Shown here piece after piece: positions 24,067-31,367 of a stretch of DNA of 32,077 nt; the first letter of the stretch is position 1, and each line of letters begins with the position of its first letter. A program made the position numbers and the translations under genes. A model generated the notes under the pieces. That model was not told the origin of the DNA and did not search any database. It worked only from the letters and a program-made list of their open reading frames with translations. The stretch comes from CAYVCG01 sp964449985 (GTDB lineage: Bacteria; Bacillota; Clostridia; Lachnospirales; WRAX01): the NCBI GenBank assembly GCA_964449985.1, contig CAYVCG010000017.1, positions 1-32,077 of the forward strand, in the 5' to 3' direction.

Positions 24067-24107
24067 TTGTGAAAATACTAAATGAGTAACGAATTCATTA
24101 TTCACAA
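24067..24107 (+). promoter_or_regulatory. Imperfect dyad upstream of the CAP-domain gene
   Basis: TTGTGAA (24067-24073) and TTCACAA (24101-24107) are exact inverted repeats, with a second pair AATGA (24081-24085) and TCATT (24095-24099) inside. The right arm touches the AAAGGAG ribosome binding site. It could be an operator or a hairpin affecting translation. No convincing promoter boxes were found in 24024-24121. Confidence 0.35.
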
Positions 24108-24121
24108 AGGAGCGAAACGAC

Positions 24122-24868
24122 ATGAAGAAAACGATAATGAAAAGCTTTATTTTTGCGCTTATTGCATTGTCGGCCGTTAATATTAACGCAGTTGCTAATG
24201 ACTTTAATAAAAAAGAAATCGGAGCGTCTATATCTAATATGAGGAGTTATGTTACAACTTATTCTAGTAATACTCCCGCTAAAAGGCCTGGTAGCTTTCC
24301 AAGACCAACGCAAAGACCAAGACCAACAAACCCTCCAAGACCGGTTTTGCCAAGACCGACAAACCCGCCAAGCCCAACAACCCCATCAAGACCGGTCACA
24401 CCAAGCCCAACAACTCCACCAAGACCGGTCACACCAAGCCCAACAACTCCACCAAGCCCGACTAACCCTCCCGCAACATCAAATCAGGGTAAGCTTGAAT
24501 CGGAAGTTGTTATTCTGGTGAATCAGGAGCGCGCAAAGGCTGGGCTTAAGCCACTAAAGCTAGATCCAGCGCTGTCAAAGGTCGCTTTAACAAAGAGCGA
24601 AGACATGCTAAATAATAATTATTTCAGCCATCAATCACCGACATACGGTTCGCCGTTTGATATGATGAAGAAATTTGGGATCAAGTATAAAACGGCAGGA
24701 GAAAATATAGCAAAAGGGCAAAAGACAGCTGCTGATGTTATGAAGGCATGGATGAATTCCGAAGGACACAGAAAAAATATTTTAAACCCAACGTTTACGG
24801 ATATAGGTGTCGGATATGTGTCTAGTGGAGGCAAAACATATTGGACTCAGATGTTTATAAGTAAATAG
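24122..24868 (+). CDS. Secreted CAP/SCP-domain protein with a Pro-rich linker (YkwD-like)
   Basis: A 248-residue exported protein. The N-terminus MKKTIMKSFIFALIALSAVN is a signal peptide. Residues 52-122 are a Pro/Thr/Ser/Arg linker with 11-residue repeats of the type SPTTPPRPVTP. From about residue 124 comes a CAP domain: EVVILVNQERAKAGLKPL, YFSHQSPTYG, AGENIAKG (192-199) and HRKNILNPTFTDIGVG (His216 onward). Bacterial CAP proteins of this YkwD type are widespread and secreted, but their activity is mostly unknown. The linker should hold the domain away from the cell wall or matrix. AAAGGAG lies before the ATG. It stands alone, closed by a terminator shared with the convergent phospholipase-like gene. 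Confidence 0.9.
   Translation: MKKTIMKSFIFALIALSAVNINAVANDFNKKEIGASISNMRSYVTTYSSNTPAKRPGSFPRPTQRPRPTNPPRPVLPRPTNPPSPTTPSRPVTPSPTTPPRPVTPSPTTPPSPTNPPATSNQGKLESEVVILVNQERAKAGLKPLKLDPALSKVALTKSEDMLNNNYFSHQSPTYGSPFDMMKKFGIKYKTAGENIAKGQKTAADVMKAWMNSEGHRKNILNPTFTDIGVGYVSSGGKTYWTQMFISK
24370..24468 (+). repeat. Three 33-bp repeats coding for an 11-residue Pro-rich unit
   Basis: Units at 24370-24402, 24403-24435 and 24436-24468 begin AGCCCAACAAC and are near-identical in the first two copies, diverging at the end of the third. Shorter related Pro-Thr-Asn units precede them. This explains the linker and probably allows length change by slippage. Confidence 0.85.
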
Positions 24869-24884
24869 ATATGATTTCAAAAAT

Positions 24885-24911
24885 AAAGGGGGCTTTTTAT
24901 AGCTCCCTTTT
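24885..24911. terminator. Bidirectional terminator between convergent genes
   Basis: AAAGGGGGC (24885-24893), an 8-nt loop, and GCTCCCTTT (24902-24910), paired with one G-U, followed by T. The mirror strand also ends in an AT-rich tail, so it can serve the minus-strand gene ending at 24936. Confidence 0.75.
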
Positions 24912-24935
24912 AATCAAAATTCTTTATTTAAAGCC

Positions 24936-25937
24936 CTATGACAGGCCCTTCTCAAACATACAATCAAAATATTTAAAATCCATATCAACCTCTGTTCCGC
25001 CTTCAAGGCTTTTATTGCCTAAGCGCTTAATCTTTGCATCGGTATCACGATCACTAAAAATGATATCATAAAGCAGCGAAATATAATAAACCGTTTGCGA
25101 AACGGCACTTTCAAACAGCTCCATAACGCATTGTGTCCGCGGATTAGAATTGTCCCAAGGATTATACCACACGCTTTTGTTTTTGTTTAAGTAGTCATAA
25201 GTATCATCTTTTGATATGTATGAGTCATGAATAAGGTTTGATAGTATGCCTTTTTTGCCGATGCAACCTTCAAAAAATCTCATCGTCTTTTTTATTATAC
25301 TATGGTATGGGCCGAAGGATTTGTAAAACTTCTTTTCACACATAAGCGTCTTCTCAAAATTACGCAGTTTGTGATTGAATGTATAAGCACTGCTCAGTGC
25401 ATATGTGTATAAGTCAGCTATAAGGCGGCGTTCATAAGCAGTTGCGTTTATTTTGGAGGCTATATCAAGCTGGCATGGAGTTTTTCCCAGAATATCATTG
25501 CATAGGATCGTGTCTATTGCGGACTCTAATTTTTTATGGTATGCTCCGTATGGGTATTTTAGTTTGGCATGGCTGTCTGAAAAGCCTGTGTGATAAAAAA
25601 TATAAGGGTGCATATTAGAATCCAAGGCGTAATGACAAAGAAAGCCTGCCATATAGACAAATATCGCTTTTAGCTCAGAAGCTTCTCTGTTTTTTGCAAA
25701 ATCAACGCAATGCTTATAAAACTGATTTATTCCGCATTTATGCATTCTGTGGCCGATAGCCACGCTTTCGGATGTTTCTGTAACAGAAAGGGAGACGTCA
25801 AAAAAGAATATGTCCGGCCCCAACGTTCCAAGGCTGAAAAGGTCTGGGTTTGCGCTTATTTCTGATATTATTTTTGTATCCCTCAGTTTTTCGAAAGATT
25901 TTAAACCGCATATATAATGGGTTATGATTGACGGCAT
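24936..25937 (-). CDS. Zinc-dependent phospholipase C-like protein
   Basis: A 333-residue mainly helical protein of the zinc-dependent phospholipase C/S1-P1 nuclease-like fold family (PF00882 type). Visible features are the N-terminal PSIITHYICGLKSF, LGTLGPDIFFFD, HRMHKCG, and FLCHYALDSNMHPYIFYHTGF, whose His and Asp residues fit the trinuclear zinc site. No signal peptide is present, unlike secreted clostridial alpha-toxins, so it resembles the cytoplasmic or uncharacterised members common in Clostridia. GGAGGTG lies upstream of the ATG. True lipase activity is not assured. Confidence 0.8.
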   Translation of the reverse strand: MPSIITHYICGLKSFEKLRDTKIISEISANPDLFSLGTLGPDIFFFDVSLSVTETSESVAIGHRMHKCGINQFYKHCVDFAKNREASELKAIFVYMAGFLCHYALDSNMHPYIFYHTGFSDSHAKLKYPYGAYHKKLESAIDTILCNDILGKTPCQLDIASKINATAYERRLIADLYTYALSSAYTFNHKLRNFEKTLMCEKKFYKSFGPYHSIIKKTMRFFEGCIGKKGILSNLIHDSYISKDDTYDYLNKNKSVWYNPWDNSNPRTQCVMELFESAVSQTVYYISLLYDIIFSDRDTDAKIKRLGNKSLEGGTEVDMDFKYFDCMFEKGLS

Positions 25938-26089
25938 GTATTCACCTCCATGTTTATTCGCTCTAAGCTTAGGTTAATATCGCTTATTAGATTTGCATGT
26001 TAAACTTTTTGTAATCGTATGCGTATATGATTATTGTTAATACATAATTTATATGCGAAGCATTTTGTATATAGTATAAAGGAGGAGCC

Positions 26090-27397
26090 ATGATGGTAAA
26101 CGAAAAGATGAAAATATTAAAGATGCTGGAAGAGGGCAAGATAACAGCGGATGAGGCTTCTCGTCTGTTGGAATCAGTATCGTTCGGAGGAACATCAGCA
26201 GGAGCAACTGCAACACAAACCAGACCAGAGCCTACTGTAAACCGTGATAATCCACAAACCCAGAGCCATATAAACACCTCACAATCGTATGAAAAAAGGG
26301 ATTATAATACCGACCAGAATAGAACTCAAAGCAATAGCCAAAATAATTATCAAACCAATAACCAAAACGGCGGAAGCACATCCAGCTTTAGCTTTGACGA
26401 TTTTGCCGATGATCTAGGCCGTAAGTTTGAGGCGTTTGCCCGTGATTTTGAACCCAAATTCCAGAAATTTACTGAAAAAGTGGCCGAAAAAACAGCAATG
26501 GTGGCTGATAAAATATCAAAATCCATGCAACCTACCGAACCATCTCCAACACGTCAGGAAGGCAGAAGTCAGGCCGGTGGTTCTGCGTTTTCTGCAAGAA
26601 ATAAGCAGGAAAAGACAATAGAGCTAAAGGTTTCGCCTGGTAATAACGAGCTTATTATTTCATGTCTTAATGCGCCTGTTATGCTAAAAGGCTATAACGG
26701 AGATAAAATAAGTGCGACTGTTATGTGCGTTCCAAAGCATGATAGGGCAAGGATTGATTTTTCGGTTTTGGGCAGCAAATATTTTTTGGATTATGATGAC
26801 GATGATTTCGAAAAGGTCGCAGTTGATGCATTTATCCCGGAGACGCTGTTTAACAGCATAAACGTTTCCAACTATAATGGCTCAATTAATATTTCGACCC
26901 TGTCCTCCGGTTTTATTACCGCATATGGTTCAAACGGAAATGTTGATATAAACAATATTCATGCTAAAAATATTAAAGTGGAGTGTGAAAACGGCAAAGA
27001 AATGCGTCTGGACGGCATATATTGCGAAAACGCCCATATAGAAAACTACAACGGGAATTTAACAGCAAACCGTATGGATGTTTCGAATCTCAAAATGACA
27101 TGCTTTAACGGATATTTTAATATGAACGTTTCCCAGTTTGACAGATATAATGATTATTCATGGATTTTGGAGACGAGCAACCAAAAGCTTAATGTAAACC
27201 TTCCGACTTTACCTGATGTTGGGTATTATATAAAGGCGAAAACATCTTTAGGCAATGTCAAGCTGGGGCTTACGGGCATGAACTATATAGCAAACAACCC
27301 GGGTATGGTTGAGGCGAAGAGCATAGAGTTTGATACAGCGCAAAGAAAAGTGCGTATAAGCATGGAAACATCCAATGCATCGTTGGTTGTTAACTAA
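26090..27397 (+). CDS. DUF4097 beta-helix protein with SHOCT-like N-terminal domain (YvlB/LiaX-like)
   Basis: A 435-residue protein. Residues of about 5-32 (EKMKILKMLEEGKITADEASRLLE) are the short helical SHOCT-like domain found at the N-terminus of YvlB/LiaX-type proteins. A low-complexity Gln/Asn/Ser/Thr-rich linker follows (about 40-105), then a helical stretch (FDDFADDLGRKFEAFARDFEPKFQKFTEKVAEK). From about 175 to the end come repeated short beta strands with Asn-Gly turns (NYNGSINISTLSSGFITAYGSNGN), typical of DUF4097. No signal peptide or membrane segment is present. In Bacillus and Enterococcus relatives respond to cell-envelope stress; that role here is inferred. AAAGGAGGAGCC precedes two adjacent ATGs (26090, 26093). 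No LiaFSR or PspC-like neighbour is seen. Confidence 0.82.
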   Translation: MMVNEKMKILKMLEEGKITADEASRLLESVSFGGTSAGATATQTRPEPTVNRDNPQTQSHINTSQSYEKRDYNTDQNRTQSNSQNNYQTNNQNGGSTSSFSFDDFADDLGRKFEAFARDFEPKFQKFTEKVAEKTAMVADKISKSMQPTEPSPTRQEGRSQAGGSAFSARNKQEKTIELKVSPGNNELIISCLNAPVMLKGYNGDKISATVMCVPKHDRARIDFSVLGSKYFLDYDDDDFEKVAVDAFIPETLFNSINVSNYNGSINISTLSSGFITAYGSNGNVDINNIHAKNIKVECENGKEMRLDGIYCENAHIENYNGNLTANRMDVSNLKMTCFNGYFNMNVSQFDRYNDYSWILETSNQKLNVNLPTLPDVGYYIKAKTSLGNVKLGLTGMNYIANNPGMVEAKSIEFDTAQRKVRISMETSNASLVVN

Positions 27398-27411
27398 GAT
27401 ATATTAATATA

Positions 27412-27453
27412 TATAAAGAGCTTTTGGGGCATTGCCCCGAAAGCTCTTTATAT
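27412..27453. terminator. Strong bidirectional terminator between convergent genes
   Basis: TATAAAGAGCTTT, one mismatch (T/G), GGGGC, a 3-nt loop ATT, then GCCCC and AAAGCTCTTTATA. The near-perfect stem of about 18 bp has A/T-rich ends in both directions and serves the DUF4097 gene (+) and the oxidoreductase gene ending at 27456 (-). Confidence 0.9.
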
Positions 27454-27455
27454 TT

Positions 27456-29048
27456 CTAAATCATGTTTTCTTTATACCATCTACATAGCGCTTCTGCGCA
27501 TTTAATGCCGTCAACCGCCGCAGAAACAATGCCGCCAGCATACCCGGCGCCTTCGCCGCAAGGAATCAGGCCAATTATATTCGAAAACATTTTTTCATCC
27601 CGTATGATTCTAACAGGCGAGGAGCTTCTGCTTTCTACAGCTGTCAAAACCGCATCGTGGCTTAGAAAGCCAAATATGCGCTTGTCCATATCATTAAGAC
27701 CTTGCTTTAGTGCATCGCATATGTCTATAGGAAGGCATTCATTAAGGTTTGCAGGCGTAACGCCCGGTTTATAGCTTGGTATGACGTTTCCAAAAGCCGT
27801 TGTTCGAGTGTTGTTTATAAAATCACCAACCAACTGTGCGGGAGCAAAGTATTTCCCGCCGCCCAACTCAAAAGCTTGTTTTTCCAGCTTTCTTTGAAAC
27901 TCTATGCCAGCAAGAGGATGATCTCCGCCGAAATCCTTTGTATCAACGGAAACCAAAACAGCAGAATTGGCGTTGTCCATGCCTCGGTCGTTATAACTCA
28001 TGCCGTTTGTTGCTAATAATCCTTCCTCACTGGCTGCTGGAACAACAACCCCTCCGGGGCACATGCAAAACGTGTAAACTCCACGACCATCATTAAGCTT
28101 TGTGCTGAGTTTATAATCCGCTGGAGGCAAAAGCTCTGCAAAGCGCCCGTATTGACTTGAATTTATAAAGTTTTGCTTATGCTCTATCCGCACGCCGACG
28201 GAAAATGGCTTTTGCATCATGCTTACGCCTGAGGCATAAAGCATATCGAACGTATCACGAGCGCTATGCCCGACAGCCATTATGACGGCGTTCGTTTCCA
28301 TTTCATAGTCTCCATCCGGAGATTGTATGGTTATAGCTTTAAGGCAGCCGTTTTCGTGAGCTATTCCTTTTAACTTGTGACAAAATCTATATTCGCCGCC
28401 AAGGCTTTGTATTCTGGCGCGCATCATTTTTACAACTTCAACAAGCTTGTCCGTTCCGATATGTGGCTTTGATGTATATGCGATTTCCTCATCGGCGCCT
28501 GATTTTATAAGCTCTTCAATTACTTTTTTTATGCGTATGTTATCATTAGTGTTTGTTGTCAGCTTACCATCGGAAAATGTTCCAGCTCCACCCTCACCGA
28601 ACTGAATGTTGGATTCTGTATTTAATCGCCCGGTCTCAAAAAGATTATATACATCAGCTTTTCTTTCATCCACGGGTTTTCCGCGTTCCAAAATAACAGG
28701 GCAAAGGCCGTATTCCGCCAGAATAAGCCCAGCGAACAGACCAGCAGGGCCGCTGCCAACGACAACAGGGCGTGGTTCTATAGGCATTGCAAATCTCTTT
28801 ATTACGTATTCAATGCTCTCTTCAATTGTTACATTCTTTAGACCTAAAAATCTTTTTTCATCCGGAACACGAACGCTTACAGAATAGACATAATAAATGT
28901 CGGACTTATTGCGTGCGTCTATTGCTTTGCCGGTTATTTTCATTTCTTTTATTTTTGCAGCATCTATTTTTAATAATTTTGCGGCTTTTATCTTTAATTC
29001 GTCAACAGTATGAACAACAGGCATTTTTATGTTAGTTATACGAAGCAT
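27456..29048 (-). CDS. FAD-dependent oxidoreductase, COG2509 family
   Basis: A 530-residue predicted flavoprotein dehydrogenase. An N-terminal domain of about 90 residues (LRITNIKMPVVHTVDELKIKAAKLL) is followed by the Rossmann FAD-binding motif VVVGSGPAGLFAGLILAEYG, then IQFGEGGAGTFSDGKL, MAVGHSARDTF, TFCMCPGGVVVPAASE and a C-terminal GEGAGYAGGIVSAAVDGI that closes the FAD site. These are the hallmarks of the COG2509 uncharacterised FAD-dependent dehydrogenases, common in Clostridia. The substrate is unknown. The start is 1 nt after the stop of the neighbouring upstream flavoprotein gene, so the two are one transcript. Confidence 0.9.
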   Translation of the reverse strand: MLRITNIKMPVVHTVDELKIKAAKLLKIDAAKIKEMKITGKAIDARNKSDIYYVYSVSVRVPDEKRFLGLKNVTIEESIEYVIKRFAMPIEPRPVVVGSGPAGLFAGLILAEYGLCPVILERGKPVDERKADVYNLFETGRLNTESNIQFGEGGAGTFSDGKLTTNTNDNIRIKKVIEELIKSGADEEIAYTSKPHIGTDKLVEVVKMMRARIQSLGGEYRFCHKLKGIAHENGCLKAITIQSPDGDYEMETNAVIMAVGHSARDTFDMLYASGVSMMQKPFSVGVRIEHKQNFINSSQYGRFAELLPPADYKLSTKLNDGRGVYTFCMCPGGVVVPAASEEGLLATNGMSYNDRGMDNANSAVLVSVDTKDFGGDHPLAGIEFQRKLEKQAFELGGGKYFAPAQLVGDFINNTRTTAFGNVIPSYKPGVTPANLNECLPIDICDALKQGLNDMDKRIFGFLSHDAVLTAVESRSSSPVRIIRDEKMFSNIIGLIPCGEGAGYAGGIVSAAVDGIKCAEALCRWYKENMI

Positions 29049-29049
29049 T

Positions 29050-30273
29050 TTATATCAATCCTTTCATTGCAGCGCTAATGCCTGCCAAATATCCGCTGGA
29101 CCATGCCCATTGGAGGTTATATCCGCCACAATCGCCAAAGATATCAAAAATCTCTCCTGCGGCATACAAGCCATCAATAATTTTCGATTCCATTGTTTTA
29201 TCATCAAACTCGTCTGTAACAACGCCGCCTGCGGTAACTTGGGCATTTCGAAAACCCGTTGTGTCCAGTATCTTGATTTTATAATTTTTAATTTGATCTG
29301 CAAGACGATAAATACAATCATCATCAAAATCACAAACAGGCATAGAAAGTTTTTGAATTCCGGCACGTTTTATTAAAAATTGCCCCAATTTTTTTATAAG
29401 CACACCGTTTAAAAAATTTTCCATTGTGAGATGGGAAAGCTGTTCACGACGCTGTTTTAGCATTTCAATTAGCTCATCCTCCGTAAAAAATGGGAGGAAA
29501 TCGACGCAAAATACTAAATCCTTATACAACGCAAATAAATAAGATAAATTAAAAACAGCCGGGCCGGATATGCCATAATCAGTGAACAACAATTCCTCTT
29601 GTTCGGTGGCAATCGCTTTGTTTTTATGAAAAGCGGTTATAAGTGCTTCGGATTTTATGCCGCTCAAACCTTTGATGCTGTCTTTATCGGTTTTAAGCTG
29701 AACTAAAGCAGGCTGTAGCTCTGTTATGGAATGCCCAAATGATTTTAAAAGCTCATATCCACTGCCGTTTGATCCAAGCTCAGGGGAAGCCTTTCCGCCG
29801 CACGCAATAATGACCCTATCAAACTTTAAACAAGAGCCATCGGCTGAATATACACTAAATGTTGCACCTTTTTTTAATATTTTAGCAACATCAAAATCGG
29901 TCACAACATCTATGCCAAGCCTTTCGGCTTCCAGTCTAAACATGTCCACAACAGAGGAGGCTTGTCCGCTCATAGGATAAACATTGCCATTTTCTTCAAC
30001 CTTATGCGGTATACCCATTGCCACAAACCGTTCTATCGTTTTTTTTGGCGTAAAGGTGTTTATGGCATAGTCCGTAAATTCGGTTTTCCTGCCATAATAA
30101 TTGGATCTTGAGATACTTTCGTTTGTGAAATTACAGCGCCCGTTACCCGTTGCCAAAACTTTTTTTAGAACCCTGTCTTTTCTTTCCAATATAGTAACAT
30201 GCGCACCGTTTTCAGAGGCACCAAACGCGCTCATAAATCCCGCGGCACCTCCGCCAATAACACCGATTTTCAT
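29050..30273 (-). CDS. HI0933/BaiN-like flavoprotein oxidoreductase
   Basis: A 407-residue FAD/NAD(P)-binding protein of the HI0933 (YhiN/BaiN) family. MKIGVIGGGAAGFMSA is the dinucleotide-binding start; LATGNGRCNFTN, IIACGGKASPELGSNGSGYELL, FTDYGISGPAVFNLS, TAGGV and AAGEIFDIFGDCGGYNLQWAWSSG are family signatures. Some members (BaiN) have been linked to bile-acid dehydroxylation, but most are unassigned. The ATG at 30273 is chosen over one at 30282, because GAAGGA overlaps the latter and is well spaced from the former. It lies directly upstream of the COG2509-type gene with 1 nt between. Confidence 0.92.
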   Translation of the reverse strand: MKIGVIGGGAAGFMSAFGASENGAHVTILERKDRVLKKVLATGNGRCNFTNESISRSNYYGRKTEFTDYAINTFTPKKTIERFVAMGIPHKVEENGNVYPMSGQASSVVDMFRLEAERLGIDVVTDFDVAKILKKGATFSVYSADGSCLKFDRVIIACGGKASPELGSNGSGYELLKSFGHSITELQPALVQLKTDKDSIKGLSGIKSEALITAFHKNKAIATEQEELLFTDYGISGPAVFNLSYLFALYKDLVFCVDFLPFFTEDELIEMLKQRREQLSHLTMENFLNGVLIKKLGQFLIKRAGIQKLSMPVCDFDDDCIYRLADQIKNYKIKILDTTGFRNAQVTAGGVVTDEFDDKTMESKIIDGLYAAGEIFDIFGDCGGYNLQWAWSSGYLAGISAAMKGLI

Positions 30274-30738
30274 AAAGATCATCCTTCACAAGCATAACTC
30301 CTAATTTATTAATACATTCTAACACAAAATTATAAAGAGGGCTATAGTTCGTTTGTTTTGCCGCATAATAGCCAAAAGGCTTCTAAGAGAAACTCTCGGA
30401 AGCCTTTTACGTATCCGGGGCATTCATGCCCGGCCTTTATAAGATTAAAACTTGGCGGAATAATTATTAGATTAAAGTAAAAGTTCAGTTAATGGTAAAT
30501 CGATCTTTCGTCACTAATAAATTTCTGTAGAGATCCTGGATATAGAGGGCATATTTTGTCTTATTCATTGAGCGTCGTGCGTGTATTAATAGTTTTCATG
30601 TGCGATAAGCGGTCATTTGCAATGTAATTAGGCAAAATATACTTAAACCTAGGATCTTTGAATCTTAAAGGCTTCTTATTGGCTATAAGCGTCTCACCAG
30701 CTTTTGTAAAGATGTTTATAATTCTTTATTTCTTGCAA
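30274..30738. other. Non-coding stretch with hairpins
   Basis: About 465 bp without a convincing gene between two minus-strand genes. It contains a long hairpin (30374-30408), a second short one (CCGGGGCA 30415-30422 with TGCCCGG 30427-30433), and on the minus strand at about 30580-30729 a stop-free run of 49 codons that lacks an ATG, GTG or TTG near its start and a ribosome binding site. The latter may be chance or a decayed gene remnant; I do not recognise it. The remainder shows nothing identifiable. Confidence 0.55.
30374..30408. terminator. Hairpin, probable terminator for the Cys/Gly-rich gene
   Basis: AAAAGGCTTC (30374-30383) and GAAGCCTTTT (30399-30408) form a 10-bp perfect stem, with GAGA/TCTC pairing inside. 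Read on the minus strand it ends in TTTT. It lies about 330 nt beyond the minus-strand gene, so assignment to that gene is uncertain. Confidence 0.5.
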
Positions 30739-31113
30739 TTATATTGCGCTGTGAGTAAAGCATGCGATTCTTGAAATCGGAATTTCTGTGATTGATCCGA
30801 GTGCATTACCACCAAAGAATCCACCGAAACCGCAGCCACCGCCGCAACCGCCACCGCAACCACAACCGCAGCCACCACCAAAACCATAGCTTGGGAAACC
30901 GTATGTGCTGCAATTTCCTGGGCCAGTGCATGAGCATCCAACCGGACAAGCAGGTGCTGCTCCAATATCAGTTATAAGTCTTACACAGTCTCCGCAAACA
31001 CCTGCCAAAACTCCCGTAAAACCGCTACCGGACAAGCCACCGCTTGTGGTGAAAATTGTTACTGTACGACCAACATATCTTAAAAGGTCTTCTATTAAAC
31101 AACATTCAGGCAT
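30739..31113 (-). CDS. Cys/Gly-rich small protein, candidate spore-coat component
   Basis: A 124-residue protein in two parts. Residues 1-55 (PECCLIEDLLRYVGRTVTIF, then GFTGVLAGVCGDCVRLIT) look like a small beta-barrel domain. Residues 56-105 are Cys, Gly, Pro and Phe rich with a GGGCGCGCGGGCGGGCGFGG run, and a short end (ITEIPISRIACF) could be the last strand of the first domain, making the Cys/Gly block an insertion. Fourteen cysteines are present. The start at 31113 is set by AAGGGGGG 7 nt upstream; an ATG further upstream lacks a site. Cys/Gly-rich cross-linking proteins are common in Bacillota spore coats, and the promoter has a mother-cell-like -10 box, but both points are indirect. I do not recognise a named family. 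Confidence 0.65.
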   Translation of the reverse strand: MPECCLIEDLLRYVGRTVTIFTTSGGLSGSGFTGVLAGVCGDCVRLITDIGAAPACPVGCSCTGPGNCSTYGFPSYGFGGGCGCGCGGGCGGGCGFGGFFGGNALGSITEIPISRIACFTHSAI

Positions 31114-31148
31114 CTTCTTACCCCCCTTCTTTCTGGTAGGTTCCCTAC

Positions 31149-31181
31149 CATAGTACATACTATGTGGTGGGGTGGAAAAGT
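31149..31181 (-). promoter_or_regulatory. Possible mother-cell sigma (SigE/SigK-like) promoter and inverted repeat
   Basis: On the minus strand, AC (31181-31180), 15 bp, then CATAGTATG (31164-31156), close to the SigK pattern AC-N15/16-CATAnnnTA except the last base. The -10 lies inside an inverted repeat CATAGTA-CA-TACTATG (31149-31164). No SigA-like pair was noticed for this gene. Tentative. Confidence 0.3.
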
Positions 31182-31276
31182 GTTACAAGCAATATTTAAA
31201 AGAGTTGTGGACTAATTTTATTTGACTGCAAGGTTTTTATATTTTAACAGTATTTAACACTTTCTGTTACGAATGC

Positions 31277-31305
31277 TTGACAAGAGGTTACGAATATGTT
31301 ACAAT
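31277..31305 (+). promoter_or_regulatory. Sigma-A promoter for the SH3-domain gene
   Basis: TTGACA (31277-31282, perfect), exactly 17 bp, then TACAAT (31300-31305). The leader to the ATG at 31368 is about 56 nt. Confidence 0.8.
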
Positions 31306-31367
31306 ATTGTTAAATTAGTTATTAATTCATTAATAACTTTTAAAAATTACAAAGGATTGATTGAAAA

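Noticed and set aside
24300..24480. Repeats at 24300-24480 as a CRISPR array
   Set aside because: The units are in frame, directly adjacent without spacers and encode a Pro-rich linker.
29029..29376. Plus-strand frames inside the flavoprotein genes
   Set aside because: They are antisense to well-conserved oxidoreductases and without start signals.
30580..30729. Minus-strand 49-codon stretch as a small gene
   Set aside because: It has no ATG, GTG or TTG near its start, no ribosome binding site and no recognised similarity.
30726..30965. Ala/Val-rich minus-strand frame within the Cys/Gly-rich gene
   Set aside because: Its composition is a shifted reading of GGC/TGC/GGT repeats; the Cys/Gly frame has the strong ribosome binding site.
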